In this document: positions 37,586 to 48,101 of the stretch, one piece after another
Position numbering within the stretch: position 1 is the stretch's first letter
Layout of the letters: every line of letters begins with the position of its first letter
Assembly: GCA_016125405.1 (NCBI GenBank)
Contig: WGLW01000008.1
Span: forward strand, 186,001-250,000
DNA length: 64,000 nucleotides
Direction of reading: 5' to 3'
DNA from: Alphaproteobacteria bacterium
GTDB taxonomy: Bacteria; Pseudomonadota; Alphaproteobacteria; Caulobacterales; Hyphomonadaceae
Position numbers and translations under genes: made by a program
The notes under the pieces: model-generated
Told to the model about the DNA's origin: nothing
The model's database searches: none
The model's input: only the letters and a program-made list of their open reading frames with translations

Positions 37586-38119
37586 TTGAAACGCACCCTC
37601 GCCGTCGGTCTCGCCGCGCTGATCCTGGTCACTGGACCTGCTTTTGCTTCGCTCAAAGCGGGCGTTCAGGCCCCCGATTTTACCGCCGAGGGCGCGCTGG
37701 GCGGGCAGCCCTTCACCTTTCACCTCGCGGACGCCCTGAAAAAAGGCCCCGTCGTGGTCTATTTCTTCCCGGCCGCCTTTACGCCCGGGTGCACAGCGGA
37801 AGCAAAGCTCTTCGCGGACGCGGCTGACCAGTTCAAATCGGCCGGCGCAACCCTGATCGGCGTTACACGGGGAAACACGAACCAGCTCGTGCGGTTCTCC
37901 ATGGAGGCCTGCCGCAACAAGTTCCCGGTTGCGGGGATCTCGAAGCAGACCATGCATGCCTACAAGGAATCCATGGCCCTCAGCCCGGGCTGGACCGATC
38001 GCACATCCTACGTGATCGACATGGATGGCCGGATTGTACTCGTGTACTCCGCCATGAAGCCGAACGAGCACGTCACACGCACGCTGGCTGCCGTAAGAGC
38101 ACTGACCAGCGCCGAGTGA
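37586..38119 (+). CDS. Secreted peroxiredoxin (AhpC/TSA, BCP-like)
   Basis: Predicted thiol peroxidase acting in the periplasm. The 177-residue protein starts with TTG at 37586 after a GGGAG site. It has an N-terminal signal peptide (about residues 1-21; LAVGLAALILVTGPAFA) followed by GVQAPDFTAEGALGG. The peroxidatic cysteine is Cys69 in FTPGCTAEAKLF, the TPGCT motif of BCP/PrxQ proteins. The resolving cysteine five residues later, seen in many BCPs, is absent; Cys109 is the only other cysteine. It is the only plus-strand gene within the 30.6-56.8 kb minus-strand run. Confidence 0.88.
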   Translation: MKRTLAVGLAALILVTGPAFASLKAGVQAPDFTAEGALGGQPFTFHLADALKKGPVVVYFFPAAFTPGCTAEAKLFADAADQFKSAGATLIGVTRGNTNQLVRFSMEACRNKFPVAGISKQTMHAYKESMALSPGWTDRTSYVIDMDGRIVLVYSAMKPNEHVTRTLAAVRALTSAE

Positions 38120-38125
38120 TCCCGC

Positions 38126-38386
38126 CTACAGGGAAATGGTCGGCCGCATGATGAAGTCGAGCCAGCCAAACTGGATGAAGATCGAAATCACGAAAGTGAC
38201 CAGCCCGGCGCCAACAGTTGCGCCGAGCAGTTTCCACACCATGCCGATCTTGACCGGCGCCCCTCGCTCGCTTCCGGGAACCACGACCCCGGATTCTTCC
38301 TGACTTTGCGTACCCACACTCAGAATGGGCAGGAACACGATCCACCACGAAAGCAGGTAGACGACTGAGGCCTCGAAAAGGGTCAT
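38126..38386 (-). CDS. DUF1467 family small membrane protein
   Basis: Conserved alphaproteobacterial protein of unknown function, 86 residues with two membrane segments (about residues 4-24 and 50-72). It shows the family hallmarks: an N-terminal YLLSWWIVFLPILSVGTQSQEE, the central GSERGAPVKIGMVWKLL and a second hydrophobic segment near the C-terminus. It lies 10 bases downstream of mce, the usual neighbour of this family, and faces the peroxiredoxin gene tail to tail. Confidence 0.88.
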   Translation of the reverse strand: MTLFEASVVYLLSWWIVFLPILSVGTQSQEESGVVVPGSERGAPVKIGMVWKLLGATVGAGLVTFVISIFIQFGWLDFIMRPTISL

Positions 38387-38396
38387 GCCAAACTCC

Positions 38397-38810
38397 TCAG
38401 TGGCTGGCGGGTGTTTCCATCAGTTCGACCAGAACCCCGTCCGAGTCCTTCGGGTGCACGAAGATAACCAGCGTGCCGTGAGCGCCGATCCGCGGCTCGC
38501 CCAGAACTTTGGCCCCCTTCTTTTCCATGTCGGCCTTGGCCTCATGGATGTCCTTGACCTCGAAACAGACATGGTGCTGTCCGCCCTTCGGGTTCTTCTC
38601 AAGGAAGTTGATGATCGGCGACTTCTCGCCCAGCGGTTCGATCAGTTCGATCTGGCTGTTCGGCAGGTTGACGAACGCGACCCGCACGCCCTGCGCCGGC
38701 ATGTCGAAGGGCTGAACGAACTCGGTAGCGCCGTAGAGTTTCCGGTAGGTGTCCATCGCGGCCTCGACCGAGGGCACCGCGACGCCGATGTGGTTCAGCC
38801 GACCGATCAT
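38397..38810 (-). CDS. mce: Methylmalonyl-CoA epimerase
   Basis: Interconverts (R)- and (S)-methylmalonyl-CoA in propionate and branched-chain metabolism. The 137-residue VOC-fold protein has two beta-alpha-beta-beta-beta modules. Likely metal ligands are His7 in RLNHIGVAV, a Glu in NSQIELIEPL, His in KGGQHHVCFEV and Glu near the C-terminus in DGVLVELME. It lies 28 bp downstream of rnj, a conserved alphaproteobacterial arrangement. A methylmalonyl-CoA mutase is not in the window. Confidence 0.93.
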   Translation of the reverse strand: MIGRLNHIGVAVPSVEAAMDTYRKLYGATEFVQPFDMPAQGVRVAFVNLPNSQIELIEPLGEKSPIINFLEKNPKGGQHHVCFEVKDIHEAKADMEKKGAKVLGEPRIGAHGTLVIFVHPKDSDGVLVELMETPASH

Positions 38811-38838
38811 GTTTCTTGTCTCCCGTGCTGAGCGGGCA

Positions 38839-40500
38839 CTAGACCCGATGAATGGTCACGTCCACCAGGGGGCGTTTTCCGAACGTGATCTCCGCGGCGC
38901 GGCGGACCGCCTTCACCATGGCGCGTTCTATGGCTTGATCGTCGTTCCGGTCCGCTCTGGACAGGCGTCCGAACGCCGCATCTGCGGCCTCATCGAGCGT
39001 TTCGAGGGATTCATCCGCCGCCCGGCCGTCCGGCTCGGAAAAGCCCCTCGCGACGATCACAGGGCCGTCGCTCGCGCCATTTCTCGCGATCGCCAGGCTG
39101 ACCCCGACATAGCCGTTCCAGGATATCCGCCGGCGCTCCCACAACCCGCCCGCGCCATCGGGGGTCAGCACCTCGCCATCAAGGTAAAGACGCCCGGACG
39201 GCGCTTCGTCCACCACGTGTGCGGGGCCGGGCGCCAGACGGATGATGTCGCCATTGTTCGGCGTCAGCGCTTCCGGCACCTGAAGCGACGCGGCGAAGCG
39301 CGCGTGCTCCGCGATATGCCGGCGCTCGCCGTGGACCGGCACGGCCACGCGTGGGCGGGCCCAAGCGTACATCCTCCGGAGTTCGTCACGGCACGGGTGG
39401 CCGGACACGTGGATCGCCGCCTGCCTGGGCGTGACCAGCTTGATGTTCCGGTCGGCGAGCATGTTCTGCACTTCGCCAATAGACTTCTCGTTGCCCGGGA
39501 TAACCCGCGACGAGAAGATGACCGTGTCGCCCTGCCCAAGCTTCACGAACGGATGCTCGTCCCGGGCGATGCGCGCCAGCGCCGCGCGCGGTTCGCCCTG
39601 GCTGCCGGTGCAGAGATAAAGCACGTTGGCGGCAGGCAGCTCGCTGGCCTCGCCCGGCTCCAGAAAGTCAAATTCACGAAGCAGGCCGACGGAGCGCGCG
39701 GCATCCACAATTCTCAGCATCGATCGGCCGACAAGGCAGACAGACCTGCCGTTCGCTTTCGCCGCCTGGCAGGCGGACTGAACCCGCGCGACATTGGAGG
39801 CGAAGCTGGCAACGGCGACGCGGCCCGTCTGTTCGCCAACCGTCCGGATCAACGCCTCGCGCGCTGACCCTTCCGAGCCCGCCTCGCCTTCCTCAAAGAC
39901 GTTCGTTGAATCACACACCAGCGCCAGTATCCCCTCGGCGCCAAGCTCTTCGATTTTCGCCTGGTCAAAATCCTCGCCGATCATGGGGTCCGGGTCGATC
40001 TTCCAGTCGCCGGTGTGAAGCACGAGACCAAGCGGCGTCCGGATGGCGAGCCCGTTGGGTTCCGGTATCGAATGAGTCAGCGTGACAAGCTCGACGTCGA
40101 ACGGACCGAACGTACGGCGTTCGCCGAGTTGCAGGATGTGCAAGGGCGCCTCGTCTTCCAGTCCCCGCTCCCGCAGCTTCTCGGCGACCAGATAGGCCGT
40201 GAACGGTGTTGCGTAGATCGGCGCGCGCAGGCGCGGCCACAGCCAGCCGATCGCTCCGATGTGGTCTTCATGGGCATGCGTCAGGATGATGGCGTCGATC
40301 TGGTCGGCGACCTGCTCGAGGTAGACCGGGTCCGGCATGATCAGTTCGATACCTGGTGTCGAAGCGTCGCCGAAGGTGACGCCCACGTCGACGACGATCC
40401 AGCGCCGGTTGTCGGGCGGGCCATAGGCGTAGGCATTGAGATTCATGCCGATTTCCCGGCATCCGCCGAGCGGCGCGAAGATCAGTTCTGCGTCCTTCAT
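38839..40500 (-). CDS. rnj: Ribonuclease J
   Basis: 5'-3' exonuclease and endonuclease for RNA maturation and decay, of the metallo-beta-lactamase/beta-CASP class. The 553-residue protein has the zinc-binding HAHEDH motif (His75, His77, Asp79, His80), then LVLHTGDWKID and the beta-CASP region with VCDSTNVFEEG, STNVARV-like FASNVARVQS and the conserved HVSGHP. A C-terminal domain of about 110 residues follows. It overlaps the coaX stop by one base (TGATG). RNase J is common in alphaproteobacteria, where it often coexists with RNase E. Confidence 0.95.
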   Translation of the reverse strand: MKDAELIFAPLGGCREIGMNLNAYAYGPPDNRRWIVVDVGVTFGDASTPGIELIMPDPVYLEQVADQIDAIILTHAHEDHIGAIGWLWPRLRAPIYATPFTAYLVAEKLRERGLEDEAPLHILQLGERRTFGPFDVELVTLTHSIPEPNGLAIRTPLGLVLHTGDWKIDPDPMIGEDFDQAKIEELGAEGILALVCDSTNVFEEGEAGSEGSAREALIRTVGEQTGRVAVASFASNVARVQSACQAAKANGRSVCLVGRSMLRIVDAARSVGLLREFDFLEPGEASELPAANVLYLCTGSQGEPRAALARIARDEHPFVKLGQGDTVIFSSRVIPGNEKSIGEVQNMLADRNIKLVTPRQAAIHVSGHPCRDELRRMYAWARPRVAVPVHGERRHIAEHARFAASLQVPEALTPNNGDIIRLAPGPAHVVDEAPSGRLYLDGEVLTPDGAGGLWERRRISWNGYVGVSLAIARNGASDGPVIVARGFSEPDGRAADESLETLDEAADAAFGRLSRADRNDDQAIERAMVKAVRRAAEITFGKRPLVDVTIHRV

Positions 40501-41285
40501 CAGGCGCTCGCCGCCGCGCGGCGCACGTTGCGCTCGAACAGGATCAGAAGCCCGCGAATGGTGATGTCCGCATCAAAATGGTCGATATTGCGTGACGCGC
40601 CCTGAAAGAGCGACGCGACGCCTCCGGTGGCGATGACTGTCATCGGCTGGCCATACTCTCGCTTGATCCGTTCGACCAGCCCGTCGATCAGGTCGATATA
40701 CCCCCAGAACACGCCGGACTGCATGGCCTCGACCGTGTCCTGTCCGATGACCCGCGCGGGTTTCTGGATCGCCACGCGCGGCAGCTTCGCCGCCGCCTCG
40801 TGAAGCGCCTTCATGGACAGGTTGATACCCGGCGAAATGATGCCCCCCTCGAAACTTCCGTCCGAACCGATGATGTCGAAGGTTGTGGCCGTGCCGCTGT
40901 CGATCACGATCAACGGGCCCGACCACGTGTTGCTGGCGCCTACGGCGTTGACCAGGCGGTCGGCGCCCACTTCGCTTGGTTTCGGAATTCTGACCTGCAC
41001 GCCCAGGTCCACGTTTTCCCCGATCACATAAGGTTCGACGTTGAGGTACCGCCTGGCGAAGTTCCGCTGGTTGAACAGCGATTGCGGCACCACTGTCGAA
41101 ATGATGCAGGAATCGATGTCGGACAGCTTCAACTTGTTCAGTTCCATGAGCTGCGAAAGCCAGACGGCATAGTCATCGGCTGTCCGCGTCATGTCGGTGG
41201 CGCTGCGCCATTGCGCGCGCCAGCCCTTGCCATCGTGCACGGCAAACAGGGTGTTCGTGTTGCCAGTATCGATCGCCAGCAGCAT
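40500..41285 (-). CDS. coaX: Type III pantothenate kinase
   Basis: First step of coenzyme A synthesis, phosphorylating pantothenate. CoaX belongs to the ASKHA superfamily, needs a monovalent cation, and is not inhibited by CoA. The 261-residue protein starts [19 protein letters not shown] (phosphate-1 loop). It has [14 protein letters not shown]-like sequence (here [14 protein letters not shown]) and the phosphate-2 motif DSGTATTFD, then [23 protein letters not shown]. It lies between birA and rnj, with 27 bp to birA and a 1-base overlap with rnj. Confidence 0.96.
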   Translation of the reverse strand: MLLAIDTGNTNTLFAVHDGKGWRAQWRSATDMTRTADDYAVWLSQLMELNKLKLSDIDSCIISTVVPQSLFNQRNFARRYLNVEPYVIGENVDLGVQVRIPKPSEVGADRLVNAVGASNTWSGPLIVIDSGTATTFDIIGSDGSFEGGIISPGINLSMKALHEAAAKLPRVAIQKPARVIGQDTVEAMQSGVFWGYIDLIDGLVERIKREYGQPMTVIATGGVASLFQGASRNIDHFDADITIRGLLILFERNVRRAAASA

Positions 41286-41312
41286 GGAGTGAGGTCCTTT
41301 CTCGACCGCAGT

Positions 41313-42065
41313 CTAGCTCAATACCGAAATTTCGCCTGCCCGAACATTGTGCAGGCTTCCGTCCGGCAGTTCGAGCACCAGCGCGCCGTCGGCCGCCAGA
41401 TCCCGGACAATGCCCTCTATGCGACCCGTGGCGGGGGTGAGCTCGACCCTGCGGCCAATATGGGCGGCTCGCGACAGCCAGTCGGCGCGCATCGGGCCAA
41501 AACCGTCGGCGACAAGGCGCGCCATCCGCGAACGGAAAGCGGCATCCAGCAGGGACAGGTATCGCTCGGGCGTGAGGCCGGCGCCGCCGGGCAGCTCGCC
41601 CAGGCTCGCCGTTTCCCTGTCCTCACGCTTTGGCGCAACGGCGATGTTCACGCCGAAGCCTGCCGCCATCCAGAGGGCGCCAGCTCGCCCGCCGGTCTCG
41701 ATCAGTATGCCCGCCACCTTGGCCTCGCCCAGCAGGACGTCGTTTGGCCATTTCAGCCGCAGGCCGCTGCTGTCCACGCCCGCTGCGTTCACTGCGTCGA
41801 TGACCGCCAGGCCGGCCGCAAAACAGGCAAGCGCCGCATCAACCGGGCTCCCCGCGAAGCGAAACAAGGCCGTGGCCGACAGATTGCCGACAGGTGAATC
41901 CCAGCTGCGCCCCAGTCGGCCCCGCCCCGCAGTCTGCCGCGCCGCGGAGAGCCAGCAGGAGCCGAAGTCGCCACCCTCCGCGCGTCGGCGGGCTTCGCTG
42001 TTCGTCGAATCGATCGCGTCGAAGCGCAGAACAGGCCAGACTGTCGTGAACTCGGCAGCCGTCAT
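41313..42065 (-). CDS. birA: Biotin--[acetyl-CoA-carboxylase] ligase
   Basis: Attaches biotin to BCCP of acetyl-CoA carboxylase and other carboxylases. The 250-residue protein contains only the catalytic and C-terminal SH3-like domains, without the N-terminal winged helix of E. coli BirA. It is therefore probably not a DNA-binding repressor. Catalytic motifs are DSTNSEARRRA, ARQTAGRGRLGRSW (the GRGRRGR-type biotinyl-AMP loop) and LKWPNDVLLGEAKVAGILIE. It lies 9 bp after nuoN, the usual end of alphaproteobacterial nuo operons. Confidence 0.95.
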   Translation of the reverse strand: MTAAEFTTVWPVLRFDAIDSTNSEARRRAEGGDFGSCWLSAARQTAGRGRLGRSWDSPVGNLSATALFRFAGSPVDAALACFAAGLAVIDAVNAAGVDSSGLRLKWPNDVLLGEAKVAGILIETGGRAGALWMAAGFGVNIAVAPKREDRETASLGELPGGAGLTPERYLSLLDAAFRSRMARLVADGFGPMRADWLSRAAHIGRRVELTPATGRIEGIVRDLAADGALVLELPDGSLHNVRAGEISVLS

Positions 42066-42074
42066 ACGGCCAAT

Positions 42075-43496
42075 CTAGCCGACATGAGCCGAGACGGCCA
42101 CGTCGAGCAGGCGCTGGATACCGATGGTGAGAACCGGGAACATCAGCACGCTGGTGGCCAGCACCGTCGTAGCCACCGGCCAGTCGGTCCGGTCGAGCGC
42201 CTCTCCGGGCGGCTTCATCATGACGGCCCAGACAATCCGGAGGTAATAGCCGAGAGACACGACGCTGGACGCAAGACCGATCAGGACCAGCCAGAGCATG
42301 TCCGCATGCAGACCGGCCTGGATAACCTGCACCTTTCCCCAGAACCCGGCGAGCGGCGGGATACCGGCCACGGAGAAGGTCAACATCAGAAGACCGAACG
42401 CCATGCCGGGCTTTGTTTTGGCGAGGCCGTTCAGATCGCTGATGTTCTCCAGCGGCGCGCCATTGCGGCGCAAGGCCAGCACGGCGCCGAACATGCCAAG
42501 CGTCGCGATCACGTAGATCGTCATGTAGACGAGCACCGAACTCGCGCCGAATTTTTCTCCGGCCGCGACGCCGATCAGCGCGAACCCCACGTTGGAGATC
42601 GAGGAATAGGCGAGGATCCGCTTGATGTTGTTCTGAGCGAGCGCGCCGAATGCGCCGATCACCATGGAAGCCGCCGAGATGATGGCGATGATGCCCTGCC
42701 ACGACGCCTGGCTCGGCCCGAAGGTGGTGAACATCACGTTTGCCAGCACGACCACGGCCGCGATCTTGGGCGCCGTCGAGAAGTAGGCCACCACGGTCGA
42801 GGGAGCGCCCTCATAGACATCCGGCACCCATACGTGGAAGGGCGCGGCCGACGCCTTGAACGCGAGGCCCACGATCAGCAGCACGAGGCCAAAGGTCAGG
42901 CCGATCGACGTTGGCGCCTGCGCGATGACATCGTAGCCCGCGCCATGCGCGAAGCCGTAGATCAACGACGATCCATAAAGCAGCAGGCCGGATGCGAGCG
43001 CACCAAGCACGAAATACTTCAATCCCGCTTCGGCGGAGCGAACGCTGTCACGCTTGAACGCGGCAAGGACATAGGACGCGAGGCTGAGGGTCTCCACGCC
43101 CATGTAGAGCGTGATCAGGTTGTGCGCCGACAGCATGACGCCTGCGCCCATCGCCGAGAACACCACAAGCAGCGAATACTCGTAACGTTCGGCCTTCGTT
43201 ATTTTCAGGAACCCGCCCGACATGAACAGCGCCACGGCAGCCATTGCGTAGGTGACGCCTTTCGCGAAACTCGTGAACGGCGTGGCCTGATAGAGGCCGT
43301 TGAACGCCAGCGCGGAAGGCTGGCCGACCTGTTGAAACGCCAGCACAGCGGCGACCGCGAGCGCCACGCCGGACAGCAGGCGCATAAGGATGGAGATCCG
43401 GTCTCCGCCGATGGCGCCCAGCAACAGTCCGACCAGGCCCACCGCCGCCAGTAGCGCGTCAGGCAAAGCCACATGAAGATCGGTCATCAGGTCCAT
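42075..43496 (-). CDS. nuoN: NADH-quinone oxidoreductase subunit N
   Basis: Antiporter-like proton-pumping membrane subunit of complex I. The 473-residue protein has about 14 membrane segments. The Mrp-type core includes MGVETLSLASYVLAAF with the conserved glutamate of TM5. The discontinuous-helix lysines appear near FKASAAPFHVWVPDVYEGAP and NIKRILAYSSISNVGF. It is the last nuo gene, 2 bp after nuoM and 9 bp before birA. Confidence 0.97.
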   Translation of the reverse strand: MDLMTDLHVALPDALLAAVGLVGLLLGAIGGDRISILMRLLSGVALAVAAVLAFQQVGQPSALAFNGLYQATPFTSFAKGVTYAMAAVALFMSGGFLKITKAERYEYSLLVVFSAMGAGVMLSAHNLITLYMGVETLSLASYVLAAFKRDSVRSAEAGLKYFVLGALASGLLLYGSSLIYGFAHGAGYDVIAQAPTSIGLTFGLVLLIVGLAFKASAAPFHVWVPDVYEGAPSTVVAYFSTAPKIAAVVVLANVMFTTFGPSQASWQGIIAIISAASMVIGAFGALAQNNIKRILAYSSISNVGFALIGVAAGEKFGASSVLVYMTIYVIATLGMFGAVLALRRNGAPLENISDLNGLAKTKPGMAFGLLMLTFSVAGIPPLAGFWGKVQVIQAGLHADMLWLVLIGLASSVVSLGYYLRIVWAVMMKPPGEALDRTDWPVATTVLATSVLMFPVLTIGIQRLLDVAVSAHVG

Positions 43497-43498
43497 GG

Positions 43499-44974
43499 CT
43501 ATTTCCCGATCCCCGCGAGGATGTCGGCCGTCGAACCGGCGGTCGCGTCAAAGATCAGCGACGGCGCAACGCCGAGGACAAGGGCGGATATCGCCAGCAG
43601 GCCGAGAATGAATATCTCGGTCGCCGTCAAATCCTTGATTGCCGAGAGCTTTTCGTTGGTCATTTCGCCAAACACGACCCGGCGATAGACGGTCAGCATG
43701 TAGACAGCCGACAGGATGACGCCCAGCGCGGCGCCGGCCGCCGCCCAGGTGGAGGCCTGGAACCCGCCAACCATTGTCAGGATCTCGCCAACGAACCCGC
43801 TTGTCCCCGGCAAGCCGACATTGGCCATCGAGAACAGCATGAAGAGGCCGGCGTAGATCGGCATGCGATGCACAAGGCCGCCGTAGAAGGCGATCTCGCG
43901 GGTGTGCATCCGGTCGTAGATCACGCCGACACAGAAGAAGAGAGCGCCCGAAATGACGCCGTGCGACAGCATCTGAAAGATGGCGCCCTGGATGCCCATC
44001 TGCGTGAACGAGAATATGCCGAGCGTCACGAAGCCCATGTGCGCGACCGAGGAATAGGCGATCAGCTTCTTGATGTCGGTCTGCCGGAACGCCACCAGCG
44101 ATGCGTAGACGATCGCGATCACGCTGAGCACGAACATCAGCGGCTGGAACAGATGCGAGGCGTCCGGGAACATCGGCAGCGAGAACCGCAGGAAGCCGTA
44201 CCCGCCCATCTTCAGCAGCACGCCGGCCAGGATGACCGAGCCCGCCGTTGGCGCCTCGACGTGCGCGTCGGGAAGCCATGTGTGCACCGGCCACATCGGC
44301 AGCTTCACAGCGAACGATGCGAAGAAGGCCAGCCACAGCCAGGTCTGCACATGCGGGTCGAACGGAAAGCGCTGCAGGGTCACGATGTCAGTCGTGCCGG
44401 CGACATTCGACATGTAGATCAGCGCCGCCAGCAGCAGTAGCGAGCCGAGCAGCGTGTAGAGGAAGAACTTGAACGCGGCGTAGAGCCGGTTCTTGCCGCC
44501 CCAGATACCGATGATGATGAACATCGGGATGAGACCGCCCTCGAAGAAAACGTAGAACAGCATCAGGTCGAGCGCGCAGAACACGCCGATCATCAGTGTT
44601 TCCAGGACGAGGAAAGCGATCATGTAGTCGGCGACGCGGTCCTCGATCGGCTTGAAGCTGGCGAGGATGCAGAGCGGCGTGAGGAATGTGGTCAGCACGA
44701 TCAGCAGGATCGCCATGCCGTCGACGCCCAGCTTGTAGGACGTACCCGTGAACCACGGCACGTCTTCCACAAGCTGGAAGCCGCTTTGCGACGGATGGAA
44801 TTGCGCCAGCGCCACCAGCGACGCGGCGAACGTCGCCAGGGTGATGACGAAGGCAATCGACTTCGAGGCGCTGCCCGCGAAGTTCGGGCCGCCAAAGATG
44901 CGGAATGCGCCAATCACCAGCGCGCCAACCAGCGGCAGGAAGGTGACAATCGAAAGGATGGGAAGCCCGGTCAT
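43499..44974 (-). CDS. nuoM: NADH-quinone oxidoreductase subunit M
   Basis: Second antiporter-like proton-pumping subunit of complex I. The 491 residues contain about 14 membrane segments. Typical NuoM sequence is visible: [20 protein letters not shown] with the TM5 glutamate, [20 protein letters not shown], and [19 protein letters not shown]. It lies 5 bp after nuoL. Confidence 0.97.
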   Translation of the reverse strand: MTGLPILSIVTFLPLVGALVIGAFRIFGGPNFAGSASKSIAFVITLATFAASLVALAQFHPSQSGFQLVEDVPWFTGTSYKLGVDGMAILLIVLTTFLTPLCILASFKPIEDRVADYMIAFLVLETLMIGVFCALDLMLFYVFFEGGLIPMFIIIGIWGGKNRLYAAFKFFLYTLLGSLLLLAALIYMSNVAGTTDIVTLQRFPFDPHVQTWLWLAFFASFAVKLPMWPVHTWLPDAHVEAPTAGSVILAGVLLKMGGYGFLRFSLPMFPDASHLFQPLMFVLSVIAIVYASLVAFRQTDIKKLIAYSSVAHMGFVTLGIFSFTQMGIQGAIFQMLSHGVISGALFFCVGVIYDRMHTREIAFYGGLVHRMPIYAGLFMLFSMANVGLPGTSGFVGEILTMVGGFQASTWAAAGAALGVILSAVYMLTVYRRVVFGEMTNEKLSAIKDLTATEIFILGLLAISALVLGVAPSLIFDATAGSTADILAGIGK

Positions 44975-44979
44975 GTCGA

Positions 44980-47091
44980 TCAGCCCCCGCCCCGTCCGAG
45001 CATCACGACGGCGCCGAATGCGACGGCCGACAGCAGGATCACGAGCGCATAGTGGAAGAGGTATCCGGTATGCAGTTTCGACAGCCCCCCGGCGCCTGAC
45101 TTCGCAAGCTTCGTCACGCCGTCCGGACCGCCGCCGTCAATGATGGTCTTGTCCCCGACCTTCCAGAAGAAGTCGCCCAGCAAGGCCGCGCCGCGCACGA
45201 ACACGAAATGGTAGAGTTCGTCGAAATACCATTTGCGCTGCAGGAAGGAGAGCAGCGGGCCTCCATGCTCGGCCATGCGCCGTGGAATGGAGGGGTTCAG
45301 CAGGTAGAAGAACACGGCGAACAACAGACCGACGATCCACGCCGCCGCCGGCAGGATCTCCACCCACATCGGCAGTTCGTGACGGTCATGCAGCACGTGG
45401 TTGTCTGCGCCTGTGAAGATCGCCGATCCCCAGAACGCCTGCTGGCCCTCGTCGACAAAGGCGTGCGCGAAGACGCCGCCCGCGAACACCGCGCCAACGG
45501 CCAGCACGATCAGGGGAACCGCCATGACCCAGGGCGCGTCGTGCGCTTCGTCGTAGGCGTGATGGTCTGCGCGCGTCTTGCCCTCGAACGTCATGAACAT
45601 GAGGCGCCAGGAATAGAACGAGGTCAGCACGGCCGCGCCAACCGACAGCCAGAAGGCAAGCGGTGCGAACGTATCGTGCGAAACGAACGCCGTCTCGATG
45701 GTGGCGTCCTTCGAGAAGAAGCCGGCAAAACCGATCTTCAGCCCTTCGACGCCCGGCAGGCCCACGCCGGTCAGCGCCAGCGTGCCGATCAGCATCATCG
45801 CCCAGGTCAGCGGCATCTTCTTCCTGAGGCCGCCCATCCTGCGCATGTCCTGCTCGTCATGCAGCCCGTGGATCACGGCGCCGGCCGAGAGGAACAGCAG
45901 CGCCTTGAAGAAGGCGTGCGTGAAGAGGTGGAACATCGCCGCCTGATAGGCGCCCAGTCCGGCCGCGAAGAACATGTAGCCGAGCTGCGAACAGGTTGAA
46001 TAAGCCACGACGCGTTTGATGTCGTTCTGCGCCATGCCGACGGTCGCTGCAAAGAAGCAGGTTACGGCGCCGATCACGGTGATGATGTTCGCCGCCACGA
46101 CCGTGTGTTCGTAAAGGTAGGAGCAGCGGCATACCAGGAAGACGCCAGCGGTCACCATGGTCGCCGCGTGGATCAGCGCCGAAACCGGCGTCGGGCCTTC
46201 CATGGCGTCCGGCAGCCATGTGTGCAGGATGAACTGCGCCGACTTGCCCATCGCGCCGATGAACAGCAGCACGCCGGTCATCTCGAGCGCATAGACATGA
46301 TGGCCGAGGAAATCAAAGGCGACCGACTGAACCGCCGTCGCCGCGTGCGCGCCAATCGGCTGCACGGCGAGGTTGTGATTGATGACACCGAAGACGGTGT
46401 CGAAGCCGATGCTCGAGAACTTCTCGACGCCGATTTGTTGCAGGTAGCTGGCGGCGACGGCGCCGTTGGCGCCGACAAATTCCGCCGGCGGCTGGATCAC
46501 AAATACCAGTGCCATGATCCCGAGGGCAAAACCAAAGTCGCCCACCCGGTTGACCACAAACGCCTTGATGGCGGCGGAGTTGGCCGAGGGTTTCTTGTAC
46601 CAGAAGCCGATCAGCAGATACGAAGCCAGCCCCACGCCTTCCCAGCCAAAGAAGAGCTGGATGAAGTTGTCCGCCGTCACCAGCATCAGCATCGCAAAGG
46701 TGAACAGCGAAAGGTAGGCAAAGAAGCGCGCCCGGTGCGGGTCGTGCTCCATGTAGCTGATCGAGTAGATGTGCACGAGCGCCGAAACGGTCGTTACAAC
46801 GAACATCATCACGACCGACAGCGTGTCGATACGAACCGCCCAGTTGGCGCTGAAGCTGCCGATGTCGATCCAGCGAGCCAGAACAATCGTGTGCGATACG
46901 GACGCCGCGTGCGCGCCAAAAACCTGGTTGAAGAACTGAACCGCGGCGGCGGCGAACGCCGCAACCAGAATGGCCGTGGTGAGCGTCATTGCGCCCTTGT
47001 CGCCAAGCACGCGCTGGCCAATCCCGGCCACCGCCGCGGCGAGCCCTGGCGCGAACACGATGAAAAGTGCGGCGATATCCGAAGCGCCCAC
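44980..47091 (-). CDS. nuoL: NADH-quinone oxidoreductase subunit L
   Basis: Distal antiporter-like subunit of complex I. The C-terminal lateral helix runs along the membrane arm. The 703-residue length is on the long side of normal. Conserved parts are [18 protein letters not shown] (TM5 glutamate), [30 protein letters not shown] and [19 protein letters not shown]. The C-terminus contains the lateral helix and a last membrane segment. It lies 19 bp after nuoK. Confidence 0.97.
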   Translation of the reverse strand: MGASDIAALFIVFAPGLAAAVAGIGQRVLGDKGAMTLTTAILVAAFAAAAVQFFNQVFGAHAASVSHTIVLARWIDIGSFSANWAVRIDTLSVVMMFVVTTVSALVHIYSISYMEHDPHRARFFAYLSLFTFAMLMLVTADNFIQLFFGWEGVGLASYLLIGFWYKKPSANSAAIKAFVVNRVGDFGFALGIMALVFVIQPPAEFVGANGAVAASYLQQIGVEKFSSIGFDTVFGVINHNLAVQPIGAHAATAVQSVAFDFLGHHVYALEMTGVLLFIGAMGKSAQFILHTWLPDAMEGPTPVSALIHAATMVTAGVFLVCRCSYLYEHTVVAANIITVIGAVTCFFAATVGMAQNDIKRVVAYSTCSQLGYMFFAAGLGAYQAAMFHLFTHAFFKALLFLSAGAVIHGLHDEQDMRRMGGLRKKMPLTWAMMLIGTLALTGVGLPGVEGLKIGFAGFFSKDATIETAFVSHDTFAPLAFWLSVGAAVLTSFYSWRLMFMTFEGKTRADHHAYDEAHDAPWVMAVPLIVLAVGAVFAGGVFAHAFVDEGQQAFWGSAIFTGADNHVLHDRHELPMWVEILPAAAWIVGLLFAVFFYLLNPSIPRRMAEHGGPLLSFLQRKWYFDELYHFVFVRGAALLGDFFWKVGDKTIIDGGGPDGVTKLAKSGAGGLSKLHTGYLFHYALVILLSAVAFGAVVMLGRGGG

Positions 47092-47110
47092 GCCCCTGCT
47101 CCTCCCGGCC

Positions 47111-47419
47111 CTAGCCGCGCAACTCGTTGACGTCTTCGACGCCGATTTCCCCGCGATTGCGGAAATAGACGACGAGGATCGCCAGACCCACGGCGGCCTC
47201 CGCAGCGGCGACCGTCAACACCATCATGGCGAAGACCTGCCCCTGCAGATCGCCGTTGAAGACCGAAAACGCGACGAGATTGATGTTCACCGAAAGGAGG
47301 ATCAGCTCGATCGCCATGAGAATGACGATGATGTTCTTCCTGTTCACGAAGATACCGAAGACGCCGATTGTGAAGAGCGCCGCCGACAGAGCCAGATAAT
47401 GACCAAGCGTGAGTGCCAT
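47111..47419 (-). CDS. nuoK: NADH-quinone oxidoreductase subunit K
   Basis: Small membrane subunit linking the peripheral arm to the pump modules. The 102-residue protein has three membrane segments. The two conserved glutamates lie in [18 protein letters not shown] and [16 protein letters not shown]. It begins directly after the nuoJ stop. Confidence 0.97.
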   Translation of the reverse strand: MALTLGHYLALSAALFTIGVFGIFVNRKNIIVILMAIELILLSVNINLVAFSVFNGDLQGQVFAMMVLTVAAAEAAVGLAILVVYFRNRGEIGVEDVNELRG

Positions 47420-48007
47420 CTAGATCCCCTGTCCCGGGCGAACATCCTTCAGCTCCACCGCATCCTTGCGTTTGCGGCCGGTCTGCCGGGCGATGTTCTG
47501 GCGTTTGACGTTCGGGCGCGAGCGCAGCGTCAGCACGATGGCGCCCATCATGGCGATCAGCAGCACGACCCCGGCGAGCTGGAAGAGCAGCAGGTAGTCG
47601 GTATAGAGCACCTTCGACAGCGCATCGGCGTTCGTCTGCGCGCCAGGGCTGGGATTGAAGGTTCCGCCGGAAACAACCGCGCTGGCCACGATGATGATTT
47701 CGGCCAGCAGCGCGGCGGCGATTATGCCGCCAAGAACCAGGTAATCCGTGAAGCCCTGCTTCAGTTCGGCGAAGTCGATGTCCAGCATCATGACGACGAA
47801 CAGGAACAGCACCGCCACCGCGCCGACATAGACGACGACCAGCAGCATTGCGAGGAATTCGGCTCCGATGAGCACGAGCAGACCGGCCGATGTGAAGAAG
47901 GCGCAAATCAGCCACAACACGGAGTGAACCGGGTTGCGGGCCGAAATGACGAACAGCGCCGAAAGCACGACGATGGCCGACAGAATGTAGAAAGCAATCA
48001 GCTGCAC
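47420..48007 (-). CDS. nuoJ: NADH-quinone oxidoreductase subunit J
   Basis: Membrane subunit of complex I whose third helix contains the pi-bulge near the quinone/proton coupling path. The 195-residue protein has five membrane segments. The conserved VYVGAVAVLFLFVVMMLDID stretch is present. The C-terminal 30 residues form a charged cytoplasmic tail. A 94-bp gap, unusually wide for this operon, separates it from nuoI; no gene is visible there. Confidence 0.96.
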   Translation of the reverse strand: MQLIAFYILSAIVVLSALFVISARNPVHSVLWLICAFFTSAGLLVLIGAEFLAMLLVVVYVGAVAVLFLFVVMMLDIDFAELKQGFTDYLVLGGIIAAALLAEIIIVASAVVSGGTFNPSPGAQTNADALSKVLYTDYLLLFQLAGVVLLIAMMGAIVLTLRSRPNVKRQNIARQTGRKRKDAVELKDVRPGQGI

Positions 48008-48101
48008 GCTGCGCCTCTTCTCGAATGTCGTCTCAAGCGCTCCGGATGGAGCCAGTGATGGTCTAGACGCTCGCGCCCCCCGGCTGCGAGTCGGTGGTCT
48101 T

